A stretch of 64,000 nucleotides of DNA from Asticcacaulis excentricus CB 48 (GTDB lineage: Bacteria > Pseudomonadota > Alphaproteobacteria > Caulobacterales > Caulobacteraceae): the NCBI RefSeq assembly GCF_000175215.2, contig NC_014817.1:1077501-1141500 (forward strand). Reading direction: 5' to 3'. The first letter of the stretch is position 1. The number at the start of each line of letters is the position of its first letter. Both the position numbers and the translations under genes were made by a program. Below, piece after piece: positions 1-7,775 of this stretch. Below the pieces are notes generated by a model. It did not search any database. It was not told where the DNA came from and was given only the letters and a program-made list of their open reading frames with translations.

Positions 1-86
1 TGCCAGCGGTCATCGACAATGAGGATAGAGGGCCGCGGCGTCTCGCCCACAGCGGATGGTGTCTGAGCCGTCCTGACCGTCGTCAT
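1..86 (-). CDS. Response regulator, N-terminal fragment
   Basis: Only the first 28 codons are inside the window. The start codon is the ATG at 86 on the minus strand, preceded by a clear ribosome site (ACGGAGG, 6 bases upstream). After a short polar leader the protein reads ILIVDD, the first beta strand plus paired acidic residues of CheY-like receiver domains. The output domain, if any, lies outside. It is divergent from the small gene at 290. The receiver assignment rests on one motif only. Confidence 0.5.
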   Translation of the reverse strand, partial: MTTVRTAQTPSAVGETPRPSILIVDDRW

Positions 87-289
87 ATCAGCCTCCGTTT
101 GCCCTCTGGCGCAGCGAACCTAAAACAGATCGCCTCCGGATTGAATCGAAAAATGCAGCGTAACCACCTGTTTTTTGATCTTTTATCAGGGAGGGCCCGT
201 CGCCCTTACACCCTGTTCACAACCTGCACGCGGCTCGCCATTTTCGCCTTATGCCTTTGCACCCAATTTTCCAGGGGAAAGGAGACAGC

Positions 290-496
290 ATGACCGAACA
301 CCGCTCGCCCACGCCCGAAGAGATCACTCAGAACGCCGAAGAGAAAGGCCACGACAGCGATCCCTTTCCCCCGGAAGGCACAACGGACGAACACCTGCTG
401 AGTAACGACAGCCAGCCCCCGATCCGTGAGAACGAGCGCGTCAGGGCGACGCGCAAAGCGCTGCGCCGTATTCGAAAGCCGCAGAGGCACATCTGA
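290..496 (+). CDS. Small acidic hypothetical protein (68 aa)
   Basis: I do not recognise a family. The ATG at 290 was chosen over the upstream one at 251 because AAAGGAGA lies 7 bases before it. The product is very hydrophilic. Its N-terminal two thirds are rich in Glu, Asp, Pro and Ser, and its C-terminus is basic (RATRKALRRIRKPQRHI). It has no hydrophobic segment, so it is probably a soluble, perhaps disordered protein. It lies between two response-regulator genes on a separate short transcript. Function unknown. Confidence 0.5.
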   Translation: MTEHRSPTPEEITQNAEEKGHDSDPFPPEGTTDEHLLSNDSQPPIRENERVRATRKALRRIRKPQRHI

Positions 497-620
497 AGGG
501 GTGCGGCAGCGTCGCGTGACACAGGACAGTCAATACTGATTTTTTACGTCCTTTACGGTTAAGGACAGGCCGCGCTGTTCAGGGCGACGCTAGAAAAATC
601 ATTGTTATCAAAGGTTTGTC

Positions 621-1043
621 ATGCTTGACTGTGAAGCGCGTCAGCGCACCGCTACCCCCGCGCCCGCCCCCCTGAAGGTGCTGGTCGTGGACGACAATCA
701 GGCCTCGGCGCTGACATTAAGCTGGGCCATCGAGTCGTGGGGCGATATAGTGCGGACCTGTTTCGACGGCCTAAGCGCAATAGACACGGCGCGCAGCTTT
801 CATCCTGACGTCGTGCTGCTAGATCTGGGGATGCCGGAAATTGACGGGTTAAGCGTGGCGCGCGCCTTGCGGATCGATCCAAGCACGCGCCGCTGCAAGA
901 TCATTGCCCAGACCGGCTGGGGTGATTCTGCGCGCCGTCGCGAAACCGCCGAAGCCGGTTTTGACCTGCATCTGGTCAAACCTATTGACTTTAACGTCTT
1001 GCAGGAGATGTTTGAACTGTTCCGCCTGATGCCCAGCCGGTAA
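621..1043 (+). CDS. Single-domain response regulator (CheY-like)
   Basis: This 140-residue protein is one receiver domain with no output domain. Visible landmarks are the acidic pair D24-D25 in the motif VLVVDDN, the phospho-acceptor D68 in VVLLDLGMPEIDG, the switch threonine near T98 and the conserved lysine K120 followed by a cis-proline type KP. It should relay a phosphoryl group from a histidine kinase to a target protein or phosphotransferase. No kinase gene is next to it, so the partner is unknown. A second receiver-type gene starts divergently at the window edge. Confidence 0.88.
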   Translation: MLDCEARQRTATPAPAPLKVLVVDDNQASALTLSWAIESWGDIVRTCFDGLSAIDTARSFHPDVVLLDLGMPEIDGLSVARALRIDPSTRRCKIIAQTGWGDSARRRETAEAGFDLHLVKPIDFNVLQEMFELFRLMPSR

Positions 1044-1100
1044 CGGACCCGCAGCGACAGACCGTTGCTGATCCCCTAAAAACGTCGCATACTCAAACCC

Positions 1101-2645
1101 ATGACGGGCAAGCGCAGACTATTGATCCTGGGGGGCGGTACGGCCGGATGGCTAGCCGCGGCCTATCTGGCGCGTTATTTCGACCTCAATCGTCAGCCGC
1201 GCCTTGAGCTCGTGCTGGTGGAGTCACCGGAGATCAACAGTGTCGGCGTCGGTGAAGGCACCTTCCCCACCATCCGCCAGACGCTGAAATTCATCGGCAT
1301 CGACGAAGCAAGGTTTATGCGGCGCACCACCGCCACCTTCAAACAAGGAATCCGTTTTGCCGACTGGGTAAAGACCCCGGTCAACGGGCAACATTCGCAC
1401 TATTTCCACCCGTTTGAAGCCCCCTATTATACCGAAGGCGAAGGGTTGGTCCCTTACTGGCTGTTGCAGGACGAAGCGACGCGCAAGCCCTTTGCGGAGG
1501 CCGTGACTTTTCAGAAGCGTGTGGCCGAGGCGCGGCGCGCACCCAAACGCCCGCACGAAGGCGATTTCGCTGGCCCGCTCAACTATGCCTACCATTTCGA
1601 CGCGTATCAGTTGGCCGAGGTGTTGGCCGAACGCGCCGTCGCCTTGGGGGTGTTGCATAAGCCGGCGCGGCTCGATGGGGTGGTGCTGGACCACACGGGG
1701 CAGATCGACCACATCGTCGCCGACGGCGAGGTGCTCAGGGCGGACCTCTATATCGACTGTTCGGGCTTTCGGGCCGAACTGATCGGCAAGGCGCTGGGCT
1801 CGCCCTTCCGTTCCGTACGCGACACGCTGTTCACCAATAAGGCGCTGGCGTGCAAGGCACCCTATGAACGCCCGGATACCCCCATCGAAAGCTATACGGT
1901 GGCCACGGGCCACTCGGCAGGCTGGACTTGGGATATCGGCCTCGTTGGGCAGCGCGGCATCGGCTACACCTACTCGACCGACCACACCAGCGACGATGAG
2001 GCTGAAGCGACGCTGCACCGTTATGTGGGCAGCAAAGCCCCGCTAAACCTGCGCGAGATTGCGTTTGAGCCCGGCTACCGCGAGCGTCCGTGGATCGGCA
2101 ACTGCGTGGCGGTGGGTCTGGCGGGTGGCTTTATGGAGCCGCTGGAATCGACCGGCATCGTAATGATCGAGGTCGCCGTGGCCATGATCGCCGAACTGTT
2201 CCCTCATGCCGGCCCTATCGATGCCCCGGCACGGCGTTTCAACGCCTTGATGACGGCGCGTTACGAGCATATCGTCAATTTCCTCAAGCTGCACTACGCG
2301 CTGAGCCGCCGCAGCGAGGCCTTCTGGCGGGACAATGCCGATCCGCAGACTTGGCCCGACCGATTGCGCGAGTTGCTGGACCAGTGGCGTTACCGGCCGC
2401 CAAGCCGGTTCGATTTTTTGATCGACGTCGAAACCTTCGCCTTCTTCAACTATCAGTACATTCTCTACGGGATGGGCTACCGGACCGACCTCAGCGGGGC
2501 GCGCGACCAGTTCCCGCATGTGGAGGACGCCAACCGGACCTTTGCCAAGATCCATAACTTCGGCGAACGCGCGACGTTGGACCTGCCCCCGCACCGCACC
2601 CTGATCCGACAAATTTACGCCGAGGGCTTTGCAGAGTCAGCGTAG
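1101..2645 (+). CDS. Flavin-dependent (tryptophan-type) halogenase
   Basis: The 514-residue protein has the FAD-binding motif GGGTAGW at residues 11-17, the VGVGEGTFPTI segment, and the catalytic lysine K81 in TFKQG that in PrnA/RebH-type enzymes handles hypohalous acid. The second catalytic residue, E349, lies in FMEPLESTGI. The family signature WxWxIP appears as W275-T-W277-D-I-G, so the last proline is glycine. Such enzymes need a flavin reductase for FADH2, and none is nearby. The substrate could be tryptophan or another aromatic compound. In Caulobacterales such genes are often found near TonB receptors, but here it stands alone before a convergent antiporter gene. Confidence 0.9.
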   Translation: MTGKRRLLILGGGTAGWLAAAYLARYFDLNRQPRLELVLVESPEINSVGVGEGTFPTIRQTLKFIGIDEARFMRRTTATFKQGIRFADWVKTPVNGQHSHYFHPFEAPYYTEGEGLVPYWLLQDEATRKPFAEAVTFQKRVAEARRAPKRPHEGDFAGPLNYAYHFDAYQLAEVLAERAVALGVLHKPARLDGVVLDHTGQIDHIVADGEVLRADLYIDCSGFRAELIGKALGSPFRSVRDTLFTNKALACKAPYERPDTPIESYTVATGHSAGWTWDIGLVGQRGIGYTYSTDHTSDDEAEATLHRYVGSKAPLNLREIAFEPGYRERPWIGNCVAVGLAGGFMEPLESTGIVMIEVAVAMIAELFPHAGPIDAPARRFNALMTARYEHIVNFLKLHYALSRRSEAFWRDNADPQTWPDRLRELLDQWRYRPPSRFDFLIDVETFAFFNYQYILYGMGYRTDLSGARDQFPHVEDANRTFAKIHNFGERATLDLPPHRTLIRQIYAEGFAESA

Positions 2646-2659
2646 CTGCTCTTCTCATA

Positions 2660-2680
2660 CTTCCCAGCTTGCTGGGGAAG
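2660..2680. repeat. Intergenic palindrome, REP-like
   Basis: CTTCCCAGC and GCTGGGGAAG face each other across two bases, in the gap between the convergent halogenase and antiporter genes. No T-run follows on either side, so it is more like a REP-type hairpin than an intrinsic terminator. A related hairpin lies at 15424-15452. Confidence 0.45.
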
Positions 2681-2767
2681 GGAGCCGCACGAAGCGAAGA
2701 TGAGATGCGTTGATAAGGGTCTTTCCGATCTTAACACTATACGGATACTAACTTCGATAGGCCACCT

Positions 2768-4129
2768 TTAGTCCGGCGACCTCTCCGGCAGAGCCCCAAG
2801 CTCTCCGCTTTCGCGGGCTTTGCGGCCATAGACGGCTTCGAACAGCGGTGAGGCCATGACAGTGGTAACAATGGCCATAAGCACAAGCATCGAGAACAGG
2901 GCCGGCCCGATAATACCCTTTTGCAGGCCGATATTGATAATGATCAGCTCCATCAACCCGCGGGAATTCATCAGCGCGCCGATGCCCAGCGCCGTGCGAT
3001 TGTCTTCGCCGGTCAGGCGCGCGGCGGCATAGCAAGCCCCGAACTTGGCGAGAATCGACACGGCCAGAATGGCTAGAGCGATCAGCAGCAGTTCGAGATT
3101 ATTGACCATGTCGAGGCGCGTATTCAGCCCCGAATAGGTGAAGAACATCGGCAAGAGCAGGATGACCGTCAGCGGCTCGACCTTCTTTTTCAATTCTTCG
3201 GTGAACTTGCCGCGCGGCATGACCGTGCCCAGAATGAAGCCCCCGAAGATGGCGTGGATGCCCACCGCGTCCATCACAAAGGCCGATGTGGCAAAGGCGA
3301 TCAGGGTGATGGCTAGCACCGTGTGGCTCATCTCGCCGCGGTCTTCTACCATGCGCCCCAACGGTGCCAGCAGGCGCTTACCGGCGAACACGACGAACAG
3401 GGTCCACAACAGGCCGCCCCCAATGGCCAGCACAGCAATGCCCGGCCCGCCGCCAAACGTGGCCAGCACAATGGCCAGCACGCACCAGGACACGGCGTCA
3501 TCAAAGGCACCGGCGGTCAGGGACAAGGTGCCCAGAGAGGAATTGGCCAGACCCCGCTCATTTATAATGCGCGCCAGCATGGGGAAGGCGGTCAGCGCGA
3601 TACAGGCCCCCATAAACAGGGTGGCGTTGAACCGCGAGATACCTTCGGCAAACAGGCCTGGCACGGTCAGAAGCCACGGCGTGATCAGCAAGGCCATCAA
3701 AAACGGCACCGTAATGCCCGAAAACGAGACCGCCGCGGCGCTCCTACCCTTTTGCGCGAAATGGTCGGCGCGGAAGGTGCAACCGACGAGGAACATGTAA
3801 AGACCAACGCCCAGTTGCGCCCCGACATAGAGGACGTTGCGGCTTTCCTTGGGGAAGATGGCCCCCTGAAGATCTGGAAACAAAAGCCCCAGCAGCGATG
3901 GCCCGAGAATAACGCCGGCGATCATCTCGCCGACCACCTGCGGCTGCGCCAGGAACTTCTGACCCAGCCAGCCCACCACTCGGCACGCCAGAATGATCAG
4001 GCCGATTTGCAGAAAAAAGCGGATACTGAAGTCGTTGGCATTATAGGTGCCGTTTGGCCCATGCGGCGACAGGATAGTGGTGATGGTCTCAAGCGTGTGA
4101 GCCCACATATCGGGTGTGGCGACGGTCAT
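2768..4129 (-). CDS. Cation:proton antiporter, CPA2 family
   Basis: This is a 453-residue integral membrane protein with about a dozen hydrophobic segments, typical of monovalent cation:H+ antiporter-2 proteins. Family features are the QPQVVGEMIAGVILGPS stretch near residues 63-79 in an early membrane helix, and the ion-binding acidic pair in GAFDDAVSWCVLA. It should exchange Na+ or K+ for protons across the inner membrane. There is no C-terminal RCK/TrkA domain: the protein ends shortly after the last helix, so nucleotide gating is not expected. It is convergent with the halogenase gene and divergent from the toxin-antitoxin pair. Confidence 0.9.
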   Translation of the reverse strand: MTVATPDMWAHTLETITTILSPHGPNGTYNANDFSIRFFLQIGLIILACRVVGWLGQKFLAQPQVVGEMIAGVILGPSLLGLLFPDLQGAIFPKESRNVLYVGAQLGVGLYMFLVGCTFRADHFAQKGRSAAAVSFSGITVPFLMALLITPWLLTVPGLFAEGISRFNATLFMGACIALTAFPMLARIINERGLANSSLGTLSLTAGAFDDAVSWCVLAIVLATFGGGPGIAVLAIGGGLLWTLFVVFAGKRLLAPLGRMVEDRGEMSHTVLAITLIAFATSAFVMDAVGIHAIFGGFILGTVMPRGKFTEELKKKVEPLTVILLLPMFFTYSGLNTRLDMVNNLELLLIALAILAVSILAKFGACYAAARLTGEDNRTALGIGALMNSRGLMELIIINIGLQKGIIGPALFSMLVLMAIVTTVMASPLFEAVYGRKARESGELGALPERSPD

Positions 4130-4285
4130 GCGTGTCTGTCATCCCTGAATGATCTATGTTCGGTCTTCTTTGGGGCGAAACCGGTCGCTGAGACAGACAC
4201 ACAAATCCGACCGAGCGCAACCGGTTGCCGGCTAAAAAAATGGTTTGAAATCCCGCGTTTGAAAATTGTTGCCAATCGGACACAT

Positions 4286-4303
4286 TGTAGTAACGTCACT
4301 ACA
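4286..4303. promoter_or_regulatory. Operator 1 of the toxin-antitoxin operon
   Basis: TGTAGTAACGTCACTACA is an 18-bp palindrome with one mismatched pair around a central ACGT. It lies 37 bases before the antitoxin start and is the expected kind of autoregulatory site for a Phd/YefM antitoxin. A similar site begins 34 bp downstream. Binding is inferred. Confidence 0.6.
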
Positions 4304-4319
4304 TATTAGCGCGCTCATT

Positions 4320-4337
4320 TGTAGCAACGTAGGTGCA
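4320..4337. promoter_or_regulatory. Operator 2 of the toxin-antitoxin operon
   Basis: TGTAGCAACGTAGGTGCA repeats the operator 1 pattern with a degenerate right arm. It ends two bases before the GTG start of the antitoxin and so covers the ribosome-binding region. The 34-bp offset from operator 1 is about three helical turns, placing both on one DNA face. Confidence 0.5.
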
Positions 4338-4339
4338 AA

Positions 4340-4588
4340 GTGACGACCTTTTCCAGCCGGGAATTCAATCAGGATGTCGGCAGCGCCAAACGCGCCGCCC
4401 TGTCCGAACCCGTGTTTATCACCGACCGGGGCAAGCCGACTCACGTCCTTTTGAGCTTTGAGGCCTATCGCGGCCTATCGGGTCAGACAGAGACCCTGGT
4501 CGATCTGCTGGCGCTCAGCGAAGGGGTGCCGATTGACCTCGACGCCGCCCGCGCCGGGGATGGCTGGGACCGTCAGGGAACTGTTTAA
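4340..4588 (+). CDS. Phd/YefM-type antitoxin
   Basis: The 82-residue product starts with MTTFSSREFNQDVGSAKRAA and continues with PVFITDRGKPTHVLLSFEAY, the typical Phd-fold dimerisation and DNA-binding domain in which a short strand is followed by DRGxPxHVL. The C-terminal tail after about residue 55 is acidic and should bind and block the toxin. The start is a GTG. Its stop codon overlaps the toxin start by one base (TAATG), so the two are translationally coupled. Two palindromic operators precede it, consistent with autorepression. Confidence 0.88.
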   Translation: MTTFSSREFNQDVGSAKRAALSEPVFITDRGKPTHVLLSFEAYRGLSGQTETLVDLLALSEGVPIDLDAARAGDGWDRQGTV

Positions 4589-5085
4589 TGTACCTCCTCG
4601 ACACCCCCATCGTTATGGAACTGCGCAAGGCCAAGGCCGGTGACACCGATCCCGGCCTGACGCGCTGGGCGTTGGGGATCGGGCGTCAGCACCTGTTTCT
4701 GTCGGTGCTCAGCCTGCTGGAGATAGAAACCAGTGTCGCGGCCGCCGAAAAGCGGGACTCCGAAAGCGGGCGTCTGCTGCGCCAATGGCTGGACGACCAG
4801 GTGCCGCGCGCTTTTGAAAACCACATTCTGCCCATAGATGCAGCGGTGGCCCGACGCCGGGCGGCCCTGAATATGAGCGATTCCCGCGATGCGCTGATGG
4901 CCGCAACCGCCGCCGTGCACGGCCTGACGCTCGTTACCCCCTCACCGGCAGCCTTCAAGGCGGGCAAGGTCAAGACCTTCAACCCGTTCGGCTATACGCC
5001 CGAAGAGGCCGACACCTCCGCCGACTGGCGCGAAGCCTCACGCTCCGGCCCGCAATGGTTCCGCAACCTGTTTGTCAGATTTTGA
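4588..5085 (+). CDS. VapC-like PIN-domain toxin
   Basis: This 165-residue protein has the PIN-domain order of VapC/FitB ribonuclease toxins: D5 in YLLDT, E45 in LSLLEIET, and D98/D101 in SDSRDALMAATA, followed by HGLTLVT. Two usual features are altered. The DTN motif reads DTP (P7), and the TRNxxDF segment reads TPSPAAF, losing the fourth acidic position. It also has about 30 extra residues at the C-terminus. The pairing with a Phd antitoxin supports a toxin role. Whether nuclease activity remains is uncertain. Confidence 0.82.
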   Translation: MYLLDTPIVMELRKAKAGDTDPGLTRWALGIGRQHLFLSVLSLLEIETSVAAAEKRDSESGRLLRQWLDDQVPRAFENHILPIDAAVARRRAALNMSDSRDALMAATAAVHGLTLVTPSPAAFKAGKVKTFNPFGYTPEEADTSADWREASRSGPQWFRNLFVRF

Positions 5086-5147
5086 GTCTTGCTTGTCGCC
5101 TGACTAACCCTTAACTAAGAAACCCTTGGGCTTTGGGGGAGAGACGT

Positions 5148-5351
5148 GTGCGGCCTTGGTTAAGGGTTCTCGGCTTTGCAACCGGTTTGATAATGTTTAC
5201 CGTGTTCGGTGGACTGATAGTGTTACGCTATTTGAATGGTGAAGGCATATTCCCGCAGCGATTTAGCACGGGGATCGAAGCGGCGTCTTTAGCTATCGCT
5301 GCTTTGGCGTTGATTTACTTCTTTTACCGTATGATCAGAATGAAGAAGTGA
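5148..5351 (+). CDS. Small two-helix membrane protein (67 aa)
   Basis: I do not recognise a family. The GTG at 5148 is preferred over the TTG at 5133 because the purine run GGGGGAGAGA lies just upstream of it. Two hydrophobic segments (about residues 7-27 and 42-60) are separated by a short polar loop, and the protein ends in RMIRMKK, which predicts a cytoplasmic positive tail. Its stop directly abuts the stop of the convergent membrane-protein gene at 5352. Confidence 0.5.
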   Translation: MRPWLRVLGFATGLIMFTVFGGLIVLRYLNGEGIFPQRFSTGIEAASLAIAALALIYFFYRMIRMKK

Positions 5352-5903
5352 TCAGGCGGATCCCTTTGCGGCCATGTGAAACAACCAAGCCGAAAGCAGC
5401 CAGATGGCAACAAAACTGCCATTCAGCACAAGCGCCTCGTAGCCGAGGACATAGGACGCAATAGCCACCGCCGCCTGTACTCCGGCGACGGCGAGCATCA
5501 CCCCCGCCAGACCGCGCGCCTGAAACCGGACTAGGACGGCCCCGATGCCCCCGACAGCGAGAGCAAGAGCATAGATAAGATTGGCCGGATTATCTTCGCT
5601 GCCCAGCATGCCAACGGCCAGGTTGATCCACACGAGCAAAAATGCGCCCAACAGAGCCACACCCGCCGCGGCGCGGAAGACCAGACTGCCCGACAGGCGG
5701 GTCACCAGATCGAAGGCCCCTGCCCCGGCGATCAGCATCGCGCCGAAAACAGCGAAATCAAACGCAGTCCATTGCACCTGCGTCGTAACGCGCATGGCGA
5801 TGAGCGGGACCAACCACAGCAGCAGGGCCGCGCTCCACACACCCCGACGCCAGAGGCGACCCGAAGTCACCGCGGCATGGGTCATTTTCATCGGGTCAAC
5901 CAT
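5352..5903 (-). CDS. Multi-pass membrane protein, unknown function (183 aa)
   Basis: The ATG at 5903 was chosen because CGGAGAG lies 8 bases upstream; the longer reading frame to 6035 has no such site. The protein is mostly hydrophobic, with about six predicted membrane segments, and has short loops rich in Arg and Gly. I see no catalytic or binding motif. It resembles the uncharacterised small membrane proteins common in Caulobacterales. It could be a scaffold or a transporter subunit, but nothing in the context decides this. Confidence 0.6.
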   Translation of the reverse strand: MVDPMKMTHAAVTSGRLWRRGVWSAALLLWLVPLIAMRVTTQVQWTAFDFAVFGAMLIAGAGAFDLVTRLSGSLVFRAAAGVALLGAFLLVWINLAVGMLGSEDNPANLIYALALAVGGIGAVLVRFQARGLAGVMLAVAGVQAAVAIASYVLGYEALVLNGSFVAIWLLSAWLFHMAAKGSA

Positions 5904-6058
5904 GAGTGTCTCTCCGGACGTTCTGTCTCGAACATGCCGCAGAAACCCATGTCGCGCCATATGAAAATTCTGACGCACCCAAAAGAGCGTTGCGGGCTGG
6001 ACAGTCGCACCACCCTGTGCGACCGCTTTAACCACTCTAGAGGTAAGGGCGAAGGACT

Positions 6059-6310
6059 ATGGACACGTCGATAGCGATTCAGTTGATACCATTCATCGTT
6101 GTCTGGGTCCTGATCCAGGGATTGTTGGGTCTCAGCTATTACATTGTACTGAGACAACTCGACCCCCGGCGCGCCTGGATTGCGCTGCTAATCCTCATCC
6201 CTTACGTCGGTTATATCATCCTGCTCTACTTGCACTTCATCACCCTCAATTTGCTCACGTCACGTCTCACTCGCCTTGAGGAAATGGTGTCAACTAAAAC
6301 GCCGGAATGA
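6059..6310 (+). CDS. Small membrane protein (83 aa)
   Basis: The product has two long hydrophobic stretches (about residues 6-31 and 39-64) joined by the charged turn LRQLDPRRAW, and a polar C-terminus ending in LTRLEEMVSTKTPE that could form a short coiled coil. The start is supported by AAGGGCGAAGGA just upstream. The last 17 bases overlap the 3' end of the convergent metQ gene. Family unknown. Confidence 0.55.
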   Translation: MDTSIAIQLIPFIVVWVLIQGLLGLSYYIVLRQLDPRRAWIALLILIPYVGYIILLYLHFITLNLLTSRLTRLEEMVSTKTPE

Positions 6311-7091
6311 CCGCGCCATTATACGTTTTAGCGATGAAGTCCTTAACCTTTTGTGAGGTCAGGGCCTCGGCTAGCGCCCTGATACGCGGGTCGTCTGTCT
6401 CATCGGAGCGCGCCACCAGATAGTTGATGTACGGGCTGTCAGACCCTTCGATGATCAGGGCGTCTTTCTTGGGGTCCAGCTTGGCGTCCAGCGCGTAGTT
6501 GGTGTTGATCAGGGCCAGATCAACTTCCGGCAGGACGCGAGGCAGGGACGGCGATTCCAGCTCCTTGAACGCAAAGCCCTTAGGGTTACCGGCGATGTCT
6601 TTCAAAGTCGCATTGATGTTGCTGGGATCTTTCAGTGTAATCAGTCCGTTTTTGTGCAGCAGGATCAGGGCGCGCCCGGTGTTCGAGGCATCATTGGGGA
6701 CGGCGATGACCGCGCCCTGCGGCAGATCGGCAATCACCTTATGTTTGCGCGAATAACCGCCGAAGGGCTCGACATGCACGCCGACCACGGTGACCAGTTT
6801 AGTGCCGCGCTCTTTATTGAACGAGTCGAGATAGGGCAGGGTCTGGAAATAGTTGGCGTCGATCAGGCCCTGATCGACCTGAAGGTTCGGCTGCACATAG
6901 TCGTTGAAAACCTTGACATCGAGCGTGATGCCCTTCGCCGCCAGATCAGGGGTGATGACCTTGAGGATTTCCGCGTGCGGCACGGCGGTGGCGGCGACGC
7001 TGAGGACATTGCCCTTCGTGGCCGGTTTGCCGCAGGCGGCCAGAGCGGAGGCGGCGACACCGGTCAGGATAAGATGACGACGAGACAACAT
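6294..7091 (-). CDS. metQ: Methionine-binding lipoprotein (NLPA family)
   Basis: This 265-residue protein begins with a twin-arginine-like basic start and a hydrophobic stretch ending in the lipobox L17-A-A-C20, so it should be a lipid-anchored periplasmic protein. The body matches NlpA/MetQ: an HAEIL motif near the N-terminus, DYVQPN, YFQTLPYLDSFN, and the NDASNTGRAL segment. It delivers methionine (often D and L forms) to the MetI-MetN importer. It is the last gene of metN-metI-metQ, 12 bases after metI. The exact substrate is inferred from family and operon. Confidence 0.93.
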   Translation of the reverse strand: MLSRRHLILTGVAASALAACGKPATKGNVLSVAATAVPHAEILKVITPDLAAKGITLDVKVFNDYVQPNLQVDQGLIDANYFQTLPYLDSFNKERGTKLVTVVGVHVEPFGGYSRKHKVIADLPQGAVIAVPNDASNTGRALILLHKNGLITLKDPSNINATLKDIAGNPKGFAFKELESPSLPRVLPEVDLALINTNYALDAKLDPKKDALIIEGSDSPYINYLVARSDETDDPRIRALAEALTSQKVKDFIAKTYNGAVIPAF

Positions 7092-7103
7092 GATGAGTTC
7101 CCC

Positions 7104-7775
7104 TTATTTCTTTGAGACGCGCGCCACCAGCGCATCGCCCAGCATTTGCAGACCCTGAACCAGGGCAATGATCAGCACCACCGTCACCACCATGACATCG
7201 GTCTGGAAGCGTTGATAGCCATAGCGCACGGCAAGGTCGCCGAGGCCACCCGCCCCCACCACACCGGCCATGGCCGTATAGGAAACCAGCGCGATGGCCG
7301 TCACGGTCGCGGCCGCGATCAGGCCCGGCAGGGCTTCGGGCAGAAGGGTGTGCAGGATGATCTGACGCTTTGAGGCCCCCAGCGCCTGCGTCGCCTCGAT
7401 GACCGAACGATCGACTTCGCGCAGGGCGCTTTCGACCAGCCGCGCCAGAAACGGCGCCGCCCCCAGCACCAGAGGCGGAATGGCCCCCTTCACGCCCAAA
7501 GACGTGCCGACCAGTGCCAGAGTGACCGGGATCAGCAGGATAAACAGGATCACAAAAGGGATGGAGCGCAGCACATTGACCGCAAAACTAAGCAGGCCAT
7601 AGAGGAGCGGATTGGGGCTTAAGCCCTGACGGCTGGTGACCGACAGCCAGACACCCAGAGGCAGGCCAAGTGCGAGGCTGAGCAGCAGAGACGCGCCGAC
7701 CATGCCGAGCGTCTCACCGCTGGCGCGGGCGATTTCCACCGGGTCGATATTGGCAAAAAAGTCAGGGCTTATCAT
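7104..7775 (-). CDS. metI: Methionine ABC transporter permease
   Basis: The 223-residue inner-membrane permease has five to six hydrophobic segments. The EAA-type coupling loop, EATQALGASKRQIILHTLLPEALPG, contacts the ATPase. Length and order match MetI. The start overlaps the metN stop by four bases, so translation is coupled. It forms the channel for methionine taken up by MetQ. Confidence 0.93.
   Translation of the reverse strand: MISPDFFANIDPVEIARASGETLGMVGASLLLSLALGLPLGVWLSVTSRQGLSPNPLLYGLLSFAVNVLRSIPFVILFILLIPVTLALVGTSLGVKGAIPPLVLGAAPFLARLVESALREVDRSVIEATQALGASKRQIILHTLLPEALPGLIAAATVTAIALVSYTAMAGVVGAGGLGDLAVRYGYQRFQTDVMVVTVVLIIALVQGLQMLGDALVARVSKK

Noticed and set aside
3138..4309. Long plus-strand frames across the antiporter gene
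   Set aside because: They are antisense shadows of the antiporter gene with Gln/Arg/His-rich composition and no membrane pattern.
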